A stretch of 64,000 nt of DNA from the NCBI GenBank assembly GCA_036381275.1, contig DASVDC010000160.1, forward strand, positions 1 to 64,000, given 5' to 3'. The first letter of the stretch is position 1. Each line of letters begins with the position of its first letter. This document shows positions 52,433 to 61,718 of the stretch, piece by piece. The position numbers were made by a program, and so were the translations under genes. Origin of the DNA: UBA7803 sp036381275. GTDB taxonomy: Bacteria; Pseudomonadota; Gammaproteobacteria; Pseudomonadales; Azotimanducaceae. The notes beneath the pieces are model-generated. The model did no database searches, had not been told where the DNA came from, and saw only the letters and a program-made list of their open reading frames with translations.

Positions 52433-53445
52433 AAGAAGTCAACGTAGCCATCGCCGGCGCCACCGGCGCGGTGGGCGAGGCGCTGATCGAGATCCTCGAG
52501 CAGCGCAAATTCCCGGTGGCCAAGCTCTACCTGCTCGCGAGCGAACGTTCCGAAGGCAAGCGCGTGGGCTTCCGCGGCCGGCAGGTGATGGTCGAACGGC
52601 TCGACCGGTTCGACTTCAGCCAGGTGCAGATCGGTCTGTTCTCGGCGGGCGGCAGCGTCTCGGCCGAGTTCGCGCCGAAGGCCGCGGCGGCGGGGTGCGT
52701 GGTGATCGACAACACCTCCCACTTCCGCTACGAGCCGGACGTGCCGCTGATCGTGCCGGAGGTGAACGCGCACCGGCTCGGCGACTACCGCAACCGCAAC
52801 ATCATCGCGAATCCGAATTGCTCGACGATCCAGATGGTGGTGGCGCTGAAGCCGCTGCACGACGTCGCGAGGATCACCCGCATCAACGTCGCCACCTATC
52901 AGGCGGTCAGCGGCGCCGGCGCCGGGGCGGTGCGTGAGCTCGCAAGTCAGACCGCCAACCTGTTGAATTCCAAGGACATCGAGATTCGGAAAATTCCAAA
53001 GCAGATCGCCTTCAACACCGTCCCGCAGATCGACGTCTTCCAGGAGAACGGCTACACCAAGGAAGAGATGAAGATGGTCTGGGAGACGCGCAAGATCCTC
53101 GAGGACGAGTCCATCCAGGTGAACCCGACCTGCGTGCGCGTGCCCGTGTTCTACGGCCACTCCGAAGCGGTGCACATCGAAACCGAGCGCAAGCTGAGCG
53201 CCGCCGAGGCCCGCGAGATTCTCTCGAGCGCGCCCGGCGTGATCGTGGTCGACGATCCGGGGAACGGAGGCTACCCCACCGCGGTCACCGACGCGTCGGG
53301 GCACGATCCGGTGTACGTCGGGCGCATCCGCGAGGACATCTCCCACCCGCGCGGGCTCGATCTGTGGGTGGTTTCCGACAACGTCCGCAAGGGCGCCGCC
53401 CTGAACAGCGTGCAAATCGCGGAACTTCTGCTAAACACACTGTAG
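52429..53445 (+). CDS. asd: Aspartate-semialdehyde dehydrogenase
   Basis: 338 residues. VAIAGATGAVGEALIEIL binds NADP; the catalytic Cys is in NPNCSTIQMV, and VFYGHSEAVHIETER has the His. It makes aspartate semialdehyde for lysine, threonine and methionine, supplying the homoserine used by MetX. The start overlaps leuB by ATGA, placing asd in the leu operon. Confidence 0.96.
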   Translation: MKEVNVAIAGATGAVGEALIEILEQRKFPVAKLYLLASERSEGKRVGFRGRQVMVERLDRFDFSQVQIGLFSAGGSVSAEFAPKAAAAGCVVIDNTSHFRYEPDVPLIVPEVNAHRLGDYRNRNIIANPNCSTIQMVVALKPLHDVARITRINVATYQAVSGAGAGAVRELASQTANLLNSKDIEIRKIPKQIAFNTVPQIDVFQENGYTKEEMKMVWETRKILEDESIQVNPTCVRVPVFYGHSEAVHIETERKLSAAEAREILSSAPGVIVVDDPGNGGYPTAVTDASGHDPVYVGRIREDISHPRGLDLWVVSDNVRKGAALNSVQIAELLLNTL

Positions 53446-53771
53446 TAGAATCCGCCGCGGGACTGGGAAACGGCGGCCGATCCGGCCCGCCGATCGGACG
53501 ATCCGCGACGGCTCGAAGTCGTGCGTCGCGTCGTGGTCGCAGTGCGGCCCCGTGCGCGGATCGGTCGCGCGTGCGGCCGGGCGGATCTCGGCCTGCAAGC
53601 GGCGATTGTTGAGCCATAATTGGTACTTACTGCAATTTTCCACCGCGGCTTCTGGGTTACTTTGCTACGCCTGGACACATGACGTGGACGAAACTGTGCA
53701 ACGGACGGCAGTGCGAAGGACAACCGGTCGGCAACGACCCCCGGATACCGGTCTGATTGAGGGGCCTGCCC
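53446..53771. other. Intergenic region before fimV
   Basis: About 326 bp. An AT-rich stretch at 53606-53665 includes CATAAT (53615-53620), a plausible -10 but without a convincing -35. No gene, REP element or clear terminator is seen. Confidence 0.5.
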
Positions 53772-56228
53772 ATGCTTAGGTACTTGCTCTGTCGCCACGC
53801 GTCCGCTGGCAGACGCGGGGCGGCGCGTTGCGCTCACGTCCCGCCGAACGCGGTCCGCGCGCTGGTCCTCGCGGCGCTGCTCGGGCCGGCATCGGCCTGG
53901 GCGCTCGGGCTCGGCGACATCCGGCTCGAGTCGTCGCTCAACGAGAAACTGAACGCCGAGATCGAGCTCTTGGACGCCCGCGGCCTGCAGCCCACCGAGA
54001 TCATCGTCTCGCTCGCCTCCGCGGAAGATTTCGAGCGGGTGGGCGTCGAACGCTTCTTCTTCCTGACCGATCTGCGCTTCGAGGTCGCGTACGACGAGCG
54101 CGGCGTGCGCAGCGTCCGCGTCACCAGCACCCAGCCGGTCACCGAGCCCTATCTGAATTTCCTGGTCGAGGTGCTCTGGCCGAGCGGCCGGCTGCTGAAG
54201 GAGTACACGCTGCTGCTCGACCCGCCGACCTACAGCCCGGCACCGGCGCCGAGCGTGGCCGCGCCGGCGCGGACGCAGCAGGCGGACACGGCGGCGGGGC
54301 GGATCGATCGGTCCGGCTCCGCCACGGTCACGCGCGGCACCACCGTGCAGCTCTCACCCGGCGCGGCGCGCCAGCCGTCGCCGCTCGACGAGGGCATCGT
54401 CGACGGTGAGTATCGGATGACCGACCGCACCGATACGCTGTGGAGCATCGCCCAGCGGGCGCTGCCGTCCGACAAGGTGACCGTGCAGCAGAACATGCTC
54501 GCGATCCAGCGGCTGAACCCCGAGGCTTTCCTGCACGACAACATCAACCTGCTGAAGGCCGGCTACACCCTGCGCCTGCCGACGGAACAGCAGGCGCTGT
54601 CGCTCGGCAGCGCGGAAGCCAACAACCTGGTCGCGATGCAGAACGAGGACTGGCGCGCGCTGCGGCGCGGCGAGCCGCGTCCGGAACGCAGCGAGCAGCT
54701 CGCCGCGGCCGGCGAGCAGGCGCAGCCCGCGCTGCAGGCGCAGGTCGACGCGACGCCCGCCGCGAACCGCGCGCCGGCGCCGCGCGAATCGGAGCGGGAC
54801 GGTGAGCTGCGCATCGTTGCCGGTGCCGGCGACGGCGCCGTCGGCATCAGCCCGGTGGGCGGCGAGGAGCTGAACGCCGTGCTCGAAGAGCGCGACCGGC
54901 TCGGCCGCGAGGTGGAAGCGCTCACCGAAGCGCTCGACCGCGAAAGGGAGCTCGCGAGCGACCAGGTCGCGGTGAAGGAGCGCCAACTCGAGGTCAAGGA
55001 TCAGCAGATCGCCGAGATGCAGGCCGAGATGCAGCGCCTGCGCGAGGAGCTGGACCGGCTGCGGACGGCGGCCGAACAGAGCCAAAACCAGAGCGCGTCC
55101 GCTGCCGGAGCGTGGTGGCAGTCGCCCTATGTGCTGGGCGGCGCGGCGGCCGTTCTGGTTTTGCTTCTGGCGTACGGTCTGATCGCCGCGCGCCGCCGTC
55201 GGGTGGACGACGACGACGCGTTCTTTGCCGACACCTCGGTGGACACGCGGGTGGCGCCGGAGCGCGCCCCTGTTGCCGCCCGGCCGGGTGCGGCCGCGGC
55301 CGGCGCCGCTGCCGCGGCCGTCACCGCGGCCCCGACCGTCGATCAGGACACGCGGGCCGACACCGCGGCGACCGCTTCGCCGGCGGCGTCGACGCGCGCC
55401 GCGCCGAGCGAAGCTGCGGAAACCGACTCCGAGACCAGCGACGTGATCGGCGAGGCCGACATCTACATCGCGTACGGCCGCTACCCGCAAGCCATCGGTC
55501 TGTTGCTCGGCGTGCTCGAGGACGATCCGAACCGCAACGACGTGCGCCTGAAGCTCCTGGAGCTCTACGCCGAGACCCGAGACCGCGAGGCGTTCGACAC
55601 GCACCTGGCGGAGCTGATGCGGCGCTGCGAGGACGAAGAGGCGCTGCTGACGGCGCGGGAGCTCGGCGCCCAGTTCGGCGACGACGTCGCGCCGGCCGCC
55701 GACCATCTGCTCGCGGACACGGTCGCGCTGGACGATCTCGAAGCGGCTCCGGCGGACGACGCCCTCGTGCTCGACGGTCTCGACGCCCCGGCGCCGGGGA
55801 GCGCGACGGCGGGCGCCACCGGCGACTTCGAGCTGGAGCTCGACGGGATCGGTGACGAAGCGGCGGGTGCGCAAGCGGCCGGCCGCAGCGGCGAGGCGCT
55901 GGGCGGCGACCTCGGCATCGATTTCGACCCGGACCGGGAGCAGAACGGCAGCAGCGTGCACTCGGGCGACGGCGGCCACGATTCTGCCGGGCTCGGTTCC
56001 GCGGACGACCTCGATCTCGACCTCGACCTGGACGATCCGGACGTGCTCGGCGACGATGCGTTCGACTTCGCGGACGAAGGCGACACCGCGGGCACCAAGC
56101 TCGATCTCGCCCGCGCGTACATCGACATGGGCGATCAGGACGGCGCCCGCGACATCCTGAACGAGGTGGTGGCCGAAGGCACGCCGGAGCAGAAGAAACG
56201 CGCTCAAGCCATGCTGGAGGAGCTCTGA
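53772..56228 (+). CDS. fimV: FimV-type polar hub protein
   Basis: 818 residues. A signal/anchor segment (VRALVLAALLGPASAWALGL), the FimV N-terminal domain (LGLGDIRLESSLNEKLNAEI), a LysM-like peptidoglycan-binding region (about 214-275), a coiled coil (about 360-435), one membrane helix (about 455-475), an acidic low-complexity linker and the cytoplasmic FimV C-terminal domain (TKLDLARAYIDMGDQDGARD). It organises polar type IV pilus and chemosensory functions in relatives. GAGGGG precedes ATG 53772. truA follows directly, the conserved order. Confidence 0.95.
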   Translation: MLRYLLCRHASAGRRGAARCAHVPPNAVRALVLAALLGPASAWALGLGDIRLESSLNEKLNAEIELLDARGLQPTEIIVSLASAEDFERVGVERFFFLTDLRFEVAYDERGVRSVRVTSTQPVTEPYLNFLVEVLWPSGRLLKEYTLLLDPPTYSPAPAPSVAAPARTQQADTAAGRIDRSGSATVTRGTTVQLSPGAARQPSPLDEGIVDGEYRMTDRTDTLWSIAQRALPSDKVTVQQNMLAIQRLNPEAFLHDNINLLKAGYTLRLPTEQQALSLGSAEANNLVAMQNEDWRALRRGEPRPERSEQLAAAGEQAQPALQAQVDATPAANRAPAPRESERDGELRIVAGAGDGAVGISPVGGEELNAVLEERDRLGREVEALTEALDRERELASDQVAVKERQLEVKDQQIAEMQAEMQRLREELDRLRTAAEQSQNQSASAAGAWWQSPYVLGGAAAVLVLLLAYGLIAARRRRVDDDDAFFADTSVDTRVAPERAPVAARPGAAAAGAAAAAVTAAPTVDQDTRADTAATASPAASTRAAPSEAAETDSETSDVIGEADIYIAYGRYPQAIGLLLGVLEDDPNRNDVRLKLLELYAETRDREAFDTHLAELMRRCEDEEALLTARELGAQFGDDVAPAADHLLADTVALDDLEAAPADDALVLDGLDAPAPGSATAGATGDFELELDGIGDEAAGAQAAGRSGEALGGDLGIDFDPDREQNGSSVHSGDGGHDSAGLGSADDLDLDLDLDDPDVLGDDAFDFADEGDTAGTKLDLARAYIDMGDQDGARDILNEVVAEGTPEQKKRAQAMLEEL

Positions 56229-56232
56229 GCTG
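56216..56232 (+). promoter_or_regulatory. RBS and CTG start codon of truA
   Basis: GGAGGAG at 56216-56222 lies 7 nt before CTG 56230-56232, inside the last codons of fimV. No ATG, GTG or TTG in this frame occurs before the conserved TruA N-terminus, so CTG appears to initiate. Confidence 0.6.
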
Positions 56233-57027
56233 AATCTGGCGCTGGGAGTCGAATACGACGGCAGCGCGTTCAACGGATTCCAGTACCAGCCGCACGCGCC
56301 CTCGGTGCAGGAAGCACTGGAAGCCGCGTTGTCGAAGATCGCCGATGCGCCGGTGCGCGTGGCCGCCGCCGGGCGCACCGACGCCGGCGTGCACGCGACC
56401 GCGCAGGTCGTCTCGTTTCGCGCTCCGGTCGAGCGTCCGATCGACGCCTGGCGCCGCGGCACCAACGCGTTGACGCCGGCCGGCGTGAAGGTGCGTTGGG
56501 TGCGGGCGGTGGACGACGCCTTCCATGCCCGGTATTCGGCCGCCGCGCGCCGCTACCAGTACGTCTACCTGGAGGACGACACGCCGTCGCCGCTGCTGCG
56601 GGGGCGGGTCGGCTTCGCCGAGCGCCTCGACGACGCGGCGATGCATCGGGCCGCGCAGGCGCTCGTCGGCGAGCACGACTTCACCACGTTCCGCGCGGCC
56701 GGCTGCCAGTCGCTGTCGGCGCACCGCTGCGTGCACCGCATCGAAGTCACCCGGCGGGAAGCGTTCGTGGTGATCGACGTCACCGCGAACGCGTTCCTGC
56801 TGCACATGATGCGCAACCTCGCCGGCGCGCTCGCCCGGGTGGGCACGGGGCAGGAACGCGAGAGCTGGATCGCCGAGATCCTCGGGGCCCGCAACCGCTC
56901 CCTCGCCGGCCGCACCGCGCCGCCGGACGGGTTGTACCTCGTGGACGTCAGCTACCCCGGCTACGATTTGCCGGGCGGTCGCCCCGCGCCGGTGCTGTCG
57001 GCGCGCGGAGGCTTGGACCGATTCTGA
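56230..57027 (+). CDS. truA: tRNA pseudouridine(38-40) synthase
   Basis: 265 residues if started at CTG 56230. LALGVEYDGSAFNGFQYQPH is the conserved N-terminal TruA strand and requires this upstream start; the first standard start (GTG 56305) would delete it. The catalytic Asp is in AAGRTDAGVHATAQVVSF. LLHMMRNLAGALARVGTG and APPDGLYLVDVSYP close the fold. It modifies U38-40 in the anticodon stem. It begins 1 bp after the fimV stop, so translational coupling is likely. Confidence 0.93.
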   Translation: MNLALGVEYDGSAFNGFQYQPHAPSVQEALEAALSKIADAPVRVAAAGRTDAGVHATAQVVSFRAPVERPIDAWRRGTNALTPAGVKVRWVRAVDDAFHARYSAAARRYQYVYLEDDTPSPLLRGRVGFAERLDDAAMHRAAQALVGEHDFTTFRAAGCQSLSAHRCVHRIEVTRREAFVVIDVTANAFLLHMMRNLAGALARVGTGQERESWIAEILGARNRSLAGRTAPPDGLYLVDVSYPGYDLPGGRPAPVLSARGGLDRF

Positions 57028-57134
57028 CCCCTCCGGTAGACTACGCGCCTTCTCGAAACACCGCGTCGTGGCAGCGACCGGCCGCGCATCGGCGGCGCCG
57101 CTTCCACGCCACACACAGGTAACCGCGCCCTCGA

Positions 57135-57761
57135 ATGGCCACCCGGATCAAGATCTGTGGCATCACCCGGCAGGAGGATGCCGATGCGGTGATGCAGGCC
57201 GGCGCGGATGCGCTCGGGCTGAATTTCGTCGCGGCGAGCCCGCGCCGGGTGGACCTCGCGAGGGCCCGGGCGATCTCGACTCAGGTCGCCGGCACGCTCA
57301 CCCGGGTGGGTGTGTTCGTCGACCCGACCCCCGACGAGGTCACTCGGGTGCTCGATACGGTGGAGCTCGACGCGCTGCAGTTTCACGGCGCGGAATCGGG
57401 TGACGAATGCCGTCGCTTCGGGGTTCCGTTCATCAAGGCGCTGCGCGTGCGCGGGCCGCTCGCGATCGACGAGCTCGGCCTGGAATACCGGGGCGCCTGC
57501 TGTCTGCTGCTCGATGCGTACGTGGACGGCGTGCCCGGCGGAACCGGGCGCTCGTTCGACTGGTCGCTGTGGCCGGGCGGATCCGAGCTGCCGTTGATGC
57601 TGGCCGGCGGACTGACGCCTGAGAACGTCGGAGAAGCGGTCCGGCGGCTCGACCCTTGGGGTGTCGACGTCAGCGGCGGCGTCGAAGGCGCGCGCCGCGG
57701 TGAGAAGGATGCGGACCGGATCCGCCGATTCGTGGAAGAGGTGAACCGTGCGGGGAGCTAA
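57135..57761 (+). CDS. trpF: Phosphoribosylanthranilate isomerase
   Basis: 208 residues, a TIM barrel. IKICGITRQEDADAVMQAGA holds the catalytic Cys; the acid Asp region is LLLDAYVDGVPGGTGRSFDW; VDVSGGVEGARRGEKD is the phosphate-binding end. Step three of tryptophan synthesis. The 3' end overlaps the trpB start by 14 bp. Confidence 0.96.
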   Translation: MATRIKICGITRQEDADAVMQAGADALGLNFVAASPRRVDLARARAISTQVAGTLTRVGVFVDPTPDEVTRVLDTVELDALQFHGAESGDECRRFGVPFIKALRVRGPLAIDELGLEYRGACCLLLDAYVDGVPGGTGRSFDWSLWPGGSELPLMLAGGLTPENVGEAVRRLDPWGVDVSGGVEGARRGEKDADRIRRFVEEVNRAGS

Positions 57762-58953
57762 TCGTTACGAGCAGCCGGTGGACGGCCATTTCGGCGAGTT
57801 CGGCGGCCGCTTCGTCGCCGAGACGCTGATGCATGCGCTCGAAGAGCTCGACGCGCTGTACCAGGCTGCGCGGCAGGACCCGGAGTTCCAGGCCGAGTTG
57901 CGCCGCGATCTGGAGCACTACGTCGGCCGGCCGACGCCGCTCTATTTCGCCGAGCGGCTCACCTGCGAGCTCGGCGGTGCGCAGATCTACCTGAAGCGGG
58001 AAGACCTGAACCACACCGGCGCCCACAAGGTGAACAACACGGTCGGTCAGGCGCTGCTCGCGAAGCGGATGGGCAAACCGAGGGTGATCGCCGAGACCGG
58101 TGCCGGCCAGCACGGCGTCGCCACGGCCACCGTGGCGGCGCGGCTCGGTCTCACGTGCCGCGTGTACATGGGCGCCGAAGACGTGGCGCGCCAGAGCCTG
58201 AACGTCTACCGGATGAAGCTGCTAGGCGCCGAGGTGGTGTCGGTGGAATCCGGCTCGCGCACGCTGAAGGACGCGATGAACGAGGCGATGCGCGACTGGG
58301 TGACCAACGTGGACACCACGCACTACATCATCGGTACCGTCGCCGGCCCGCACCCGTTCCCGGCGATGGTGCGCGACTTCCAGTCGGTGATCGGGCAGGA
58401 GGCGCGCGCGCAGTGTCTGCAGCAGATCGGACGCCTGCCGGACGTGCTGGTCGCCTGCGTCGGCGGCGGCTCGAACGCGATCGGCCTGTTCCATCCGTTC
58501 ATCGACGACCCCGACGTGCGCCTGGTGGGCGTCGAGGCGGCGGGGCTCGGGCTCGATACCGGCCGGCACGCCGCGCCGCTCAACGCGGGCCGGGTCGGCG
58601 TGCTGCACGGCAACCGCACCTATCTGATGCAGAACGACGACGGCCAGATCCTCGAGACCCATTCGGTGTCCGCGGGTCTCGACTATCCTGGCGTCGGTCC
58701 GGAGCACTCCTATCTGAAGGACATCGGCCGTGCCGAATACCACGCGGTCACCGACGCCGCGGCGCTCGAAGCGCTGCGGCGGCTGAACCGCACCGAGGGC
58801 ATTCTGCCGGCGCTGGAGTCGAGCCATGCGCTCGCCTGGGTGATCGAGAACGCCGCGAGCCTCGGGCGCGACAAGGTCGTCGTGATGAACCTGTCCGGCC
58901 GGGGTGACAAGGACATCATGACGGTGGCGAAGCTGGACGGTATCGAGCTGTGA
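57748..58953 (+). CDS. trpB: Tryptophan synthase beta chain
   Basis: 401 residues. GHFGEFGGRFVAETLMHALE, KREDLNHTGAHKVNNTVGQA (PLP Lys), AETGAGQHGVATAT and VGGGSNAIGLFHPF are standard TrpB motifs. The start is GTG 57748 with AAGAGG 7 nt upstream. It overlaps trpF by 14 bp and trpA by 4 bp. Confidence 0.97.
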   Translation: MRGANRYEQPVDGHFGEFGGRFVAETLMHALEELDALYQAARQDPEFQAELRRDLEHYVGRPTPLYFAERLTCELGGAQIYLKREDLNHTGAHKVNNTVGQALLAKRMGKPRVIAETGAGQHGVATATVAARLGLTCRVYMGAEDVARQSLNVYRMKLLGAEVVSVESGSRTLKDAMNEAMRDWVTNVDTTHYIIGTVAGPHPFPAMVRDFQSVIGQEARAQCLQQIGRLPDVLVACVGGGSNAIGLFHPFIDDPDVRLVGVEAAGLGLDTGRHAAPLNAGRVGVLHGNRTYLMQNDDGQILETHSVSAGLDYPGVGPEHSYLKDIGRAEYHAVTDAAALEALRRLNRTEGILPALESSHALAWVIENAASLGRDKVVVMNLSGRGDKDIMTVAKLDGIEL

Positions 58954-59768
58954 GCGGCGCTCGGCTGGAACGGCGGCTCGATGCGCTCGCGGCGAGCGGA
59001 CGCAAGGCGCTGGTGACGTTCATCACCGCAGGCGATCCGACGCCGTCGGCGACGGTGCCGGCGCTGCAGGCGCTGGTGCGCGGCGGCGCGGACGTGCTGG
59101 AGCTCGGCGTGCCGTTCTCCGATCCGGAGGCCGAAGGTCCGGCCATTCAGGCGTCCTCCGAGCGGGGGCTGCGCCAGGGGATGACGCTGCGCGGCTGCCT
59201 CGACCTGGTCCGGCGCTTTCGCGAGCAGGACGGGGACACGCCGCTCGTGCTGATGGGCTATCTGAACTCGGTGCTGGCGATGGGCGAGGAGACCTTCGCC
59301 GCGGCCGCCGCCGAGGCCGGCGTCGACGGGCTGATCATCGTGAACCTGCCGCCCGAGGAAGCGGGCCCGCTCAAGACCGCGCTGGATGCCCGGGGCATCC
59401 GCCTGATCTTCCTCGTCGCGCCAACGACCACGGAAAGCCGCGCACGGCGGATCCTCGCGCAGGCGAGCGGGTTCGTGTACTACGTGTCGCTGAAGGGCAT
59501 CACCGGCGCCGAGCATCTGGATGCCGCCGAAGTGGCCGACAAGATGCGCTGGCTGCGCGCGCTGTCGCCGTTGCCGGTGATGGTCGGCTTCGGGATACGC
59601 GACGCCGCATCGGCGCGGGCGGTGGGGCGGCATGCCGACGGGGTCGTGGTCGGTTCCGCGCTGGTGCGGACCATGGCGGCCTGCGCGAACGACACCGCGG
59701 CGATGGTGGGCCGGCTCGAGGAGCAGGCCCGGACGCTGCGCGCGGCGCTCGACGAGACCGGTGCATGA
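58950..59768 (+). CDS. trpA: Tryptophan synthase alpha chain, unusual active-site residue
   Basis: 272 residues, a TIM barrel that cleaves indole-3-glycerol phosphate. The expected catalytic Glu (E49 in Salmonella numbering) is present in VLELGVPFSDP, but the residue aligned with catalytic Asp60 is Glu: the motif reads DPEAEGPAIQ instead of DPxADGPxIQ (Glu62 here, codon 59133-59135). Other conserved parts, TFITAGDPT, FLVAPTT and VGFGIRDAAS, are normal. GTG 58950 overlaps the trpB stop. Confidence 0.94.
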   Translation: MSGARLERRLDALAASGRKALVTFITAGDPTPSATVPALQALVRGGADVLELGVPFSDPEAEGPAIQASSERGLRQGMTLRGCLDLVRRFREQDGDTPLVLMGYLNSVLAMGEETFAAAAAEAGVDGLIIVNLPPEEAGPLKTALDARGIRLIFLVAPTTTESRARRILAQASGFVYYVSLKGITGAEHLDAAEVADKMRWLRALSPLPVMVGFGIRDAASARAVGRHADGVVVGSALVRTMAACANDTAAMVGRLEEQARTLRAALDETGA

Positions 59769-59796
59769 GACAAGGCGGTCAACGCAGCCTGAGCAG

Positions 59797-61104
59797 GTGA
59801 ACGCCGGGAACCGAACGCTGACCGACTGGCTGGACCACGCCGGCCGGGTGCACGCGGTAGGCATCGACCTCGGCCTCGCGCGGGTAGGGCGGGTGGCCGA
59901 CGCGCTCGGGTTCGCCGCGCCGGGGCGCCGGCCGGCGCCGCGCTCGGTGATCGTCGCCGGCACCAACGGCAAGGGGTCCACCTGCGTTGCCCTCGATACG
60001 CTGCTGCGCGGCGCGGGCCTGCGGGTGGGCACCACGCTGTCGCCGCATCTGCACCGCTTCAACGAGCGGGTTCGGGTCGACGGGGCGGCGCTCGACGATG
60101 CGACGCTCGCGGGCGCGTTCGCGGCGGTGGAAGCCGCGCGCGCCGACGTGCCGCTCACCTATTTCGAGTTCGCCGCGCTGGTGGCCTTGTACTGTTTCCG
60201 CGCGGCGCGGGTCGACGTCGCGGTGCTCGAGGTGGGGCTCGGCGGCCGCCTGGATGCGTTCAATCTGGTGGATGCCGACGTGGCGGTGATCACCAGTATC
60301 GGTCTCGATCATCAGACGTACCTCGGCGACGACCTCGAAGGTATCGGACGAGAGAAAGCCGGTGTGATGCGCCCCGGCCAGCGCGTGGTGCTCGGCGCCG
60401 ACGTCACCGGCTCGGTGGTCGAAGCCGCCCGCTGGCTCGGCTGCCGGACGACGCGCCTCGGTGTCGACTTTCACATCGAGCGGGCCGGTTCCACCTGGGA
60501 CTGGCACGGCGAGCGCCGCTCGGTCCGCTCGATCCCGCTGGGCGCGCTCGCGCCCGACAACTGCGCGCTGGCGCTCGAGGTTGCCGACGCACTCGATGCG
60601 TGGCCGGAGGATCCGCGCGACGCACTGGCGGGCGCGCATCTGGAAGGCCGCATGGAGGCGTGGCGGATCGGCGACCGGTGCGTGCTCCTCGACGTCGCGC
60701 ACAACCCGGCGGGTGCGCGCTTTCTCGCCGGGGAGCTCGAACGGCGGCATCCCGGCCGGCGCTTCGTCGCGGTGTTCGGCATGCTCGCCGACAAGGATGC
60801 GCCGGGTGTGGTGGATGCGCTGTCGGAGCGGGTCGCCGGTTGGATCTGCGTCGGCACCCGCGGCCCGCGCGGGCTTTCCGCCGACGCGCTGCGCACGCGC
60901 ATCGCGACGCGCGTGAGCGCCGCGGCGGCGAGTGACGCGGCGCAAGCTCTCGATCAGGCCTGCTCCGCGGGCGGGCCTCTCGATGGTATCCTCGCATTCG
61001 GCTCGTTCGACCTCGTGGAGCAGATGCGTGATGTGCTGCTGACGGGTCACGCCGGCGCGGTGCCCGAACGGCCGGCGGGCTCGGCAGGAAAGGCCAACCC
61101 ATGA
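59797..61104 (+). CDS. folC: Folylpolyglutamate/dihydrofolate synthase
   Basis: 435 residues. The P-loop is VAGTNGKGSTC; the Mur-ligase-like LSPHLHRFNERVRVDG, GLGGRLDAFNLVDADV and the DVAHNPAGARFLAGEL substrate region follow. It makes dihydrofolate and extends folates with glutamate. GTG 59797 is used because homologues start just before TLTDWL; GTG 59761 is also in frame and would overlap trpA by 8 bp. accD, commonly found between trpA and folC, is absent. Confidence 0.93.
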   Translation: MNAGNRTLTDWLDHAGRVHAVGIDLGLARVGRVADALGFAAPGRRPAPRSVIVAGTNGKGSTCVALDTLLRGAGLRVGTTLSPHLHRFNERVRVDGAALDDATLAGAFAAVEAARADVPLTYFEFAALVALYCFRAARVDVAVLEVGLGGRLDAFNLVDADVAVITSIGLDHQTYLGDDLEGIGREKAGVMRPGQRVVLGADVTGSVVEAARWLGCRTTRLGVDFHIERAGSTWDWHGERRSVRSIPLGALAPDNCALALEVADALDAWPEDPRDALAGAHLEGRMEAWRIGDRCVLLDVAHNPAGARFLAGELERRHPGRRFVAVFGMLADKDAPGVVDALSERVAGWICVGTRGPRGLSADALRTRIATRVSAAAASDAAQALDQACSAGGPLDGILAFGSFDLVEQMRDVLLTGHAGAVPERPAGSAGKANP

Positions 61105-61697
61105 GAGAGGAAACCCGCTACCGGGTCACGGGTAGCCTGTTCCTGCTGGCTCTGGCGGTGATCTGCCTGCCGATGCTGTTCGACGGCGCCGGTCTGCCGG
61201 CCCGCACGTTGCCCGACCTGCCGATGAACCAGCCGCTGCCGGAACCCGAGCCGCTGCCGGCGCGGCCGCCCGAATCGGACTTCGTCGCTCGAGTGGCGGA
61301 GCTGCGCGAGCGGGTCGACGAGCAGGGATTTCTCACGGACAGCGGAACGCGCTTCGGCGAGCCCGTGCTGACGCCGGCCGATACCGGTCGCGCCGCCGAT
61401 GCCGAAGCGCCCGCGGGCGAAGCGGAACCGGCGCGCCGCAGCCAGCGGGCCGCGGGCGGGGCCGCCTGGGCGGTGCAGGTGGCGAGCTTCGCCCGCGCGG
61501 CCAACGCCGAACAATTCCGGGCGCGACTGCGGGCGGACGGCTACGAGGCCTTCATCTCCACGGTGAAGAGCGACGATCGGGTGCTGAGCCGCGTCGCGGT
61601 GGGGCCGTTCCTCGACCGCGAGCGCGCCCGGACGCTGCAGCAGGAACTGTCGGCGCGCTACGACGTGCAGGCCCGGCTGATGGCGTTCTCGAACTGA
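61101..61697 (+). CDS. dedD: DedD-like SPOR-domain protein
   Basis: 198 residues. One N-terminal membrane helix (GSLFLLALAVICLPMLFDGA), a Pro-rich linker, and a C-terminal SPOR domain (WAVQVASFARAANAEQFRAR, then LSRVAVGPFLDRERAR). SPOR domains bind denuded septal peptidoglycan, so it probably acts in division. It overlaps folC by 4 bp; the folC-dedD-cvpA-purF order is conserved in gammaproteobacteria. Confidence 0.92.
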   Translation: MREETRYRVTGSLFLLALAVICLPMLFDGAGLPARTLPDLPMNQPLPEPEPLPARPPESDFVARVAELRERVDEQGFLTDSGTRFGEPVLTPADTGRAADAEAPAGEAEPARRSQRAAGGAAWAVQVASFARAANAEQFRARLRADGYEAFISTVKSDDRVLSRVAVGPFLDRERARTLQQELSARYDVQARLMAFSN

Positions 61698-61718
61698 GGT
61701 CCGTGACACGGAACTTCG

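Noticed and set aside
53621..53635. Sigma-54-like TGGTAC then TGCAA before fimV
   Set aside because: The GG and GC dinucleotides are separated by 8 bp, not the 10 bp required.
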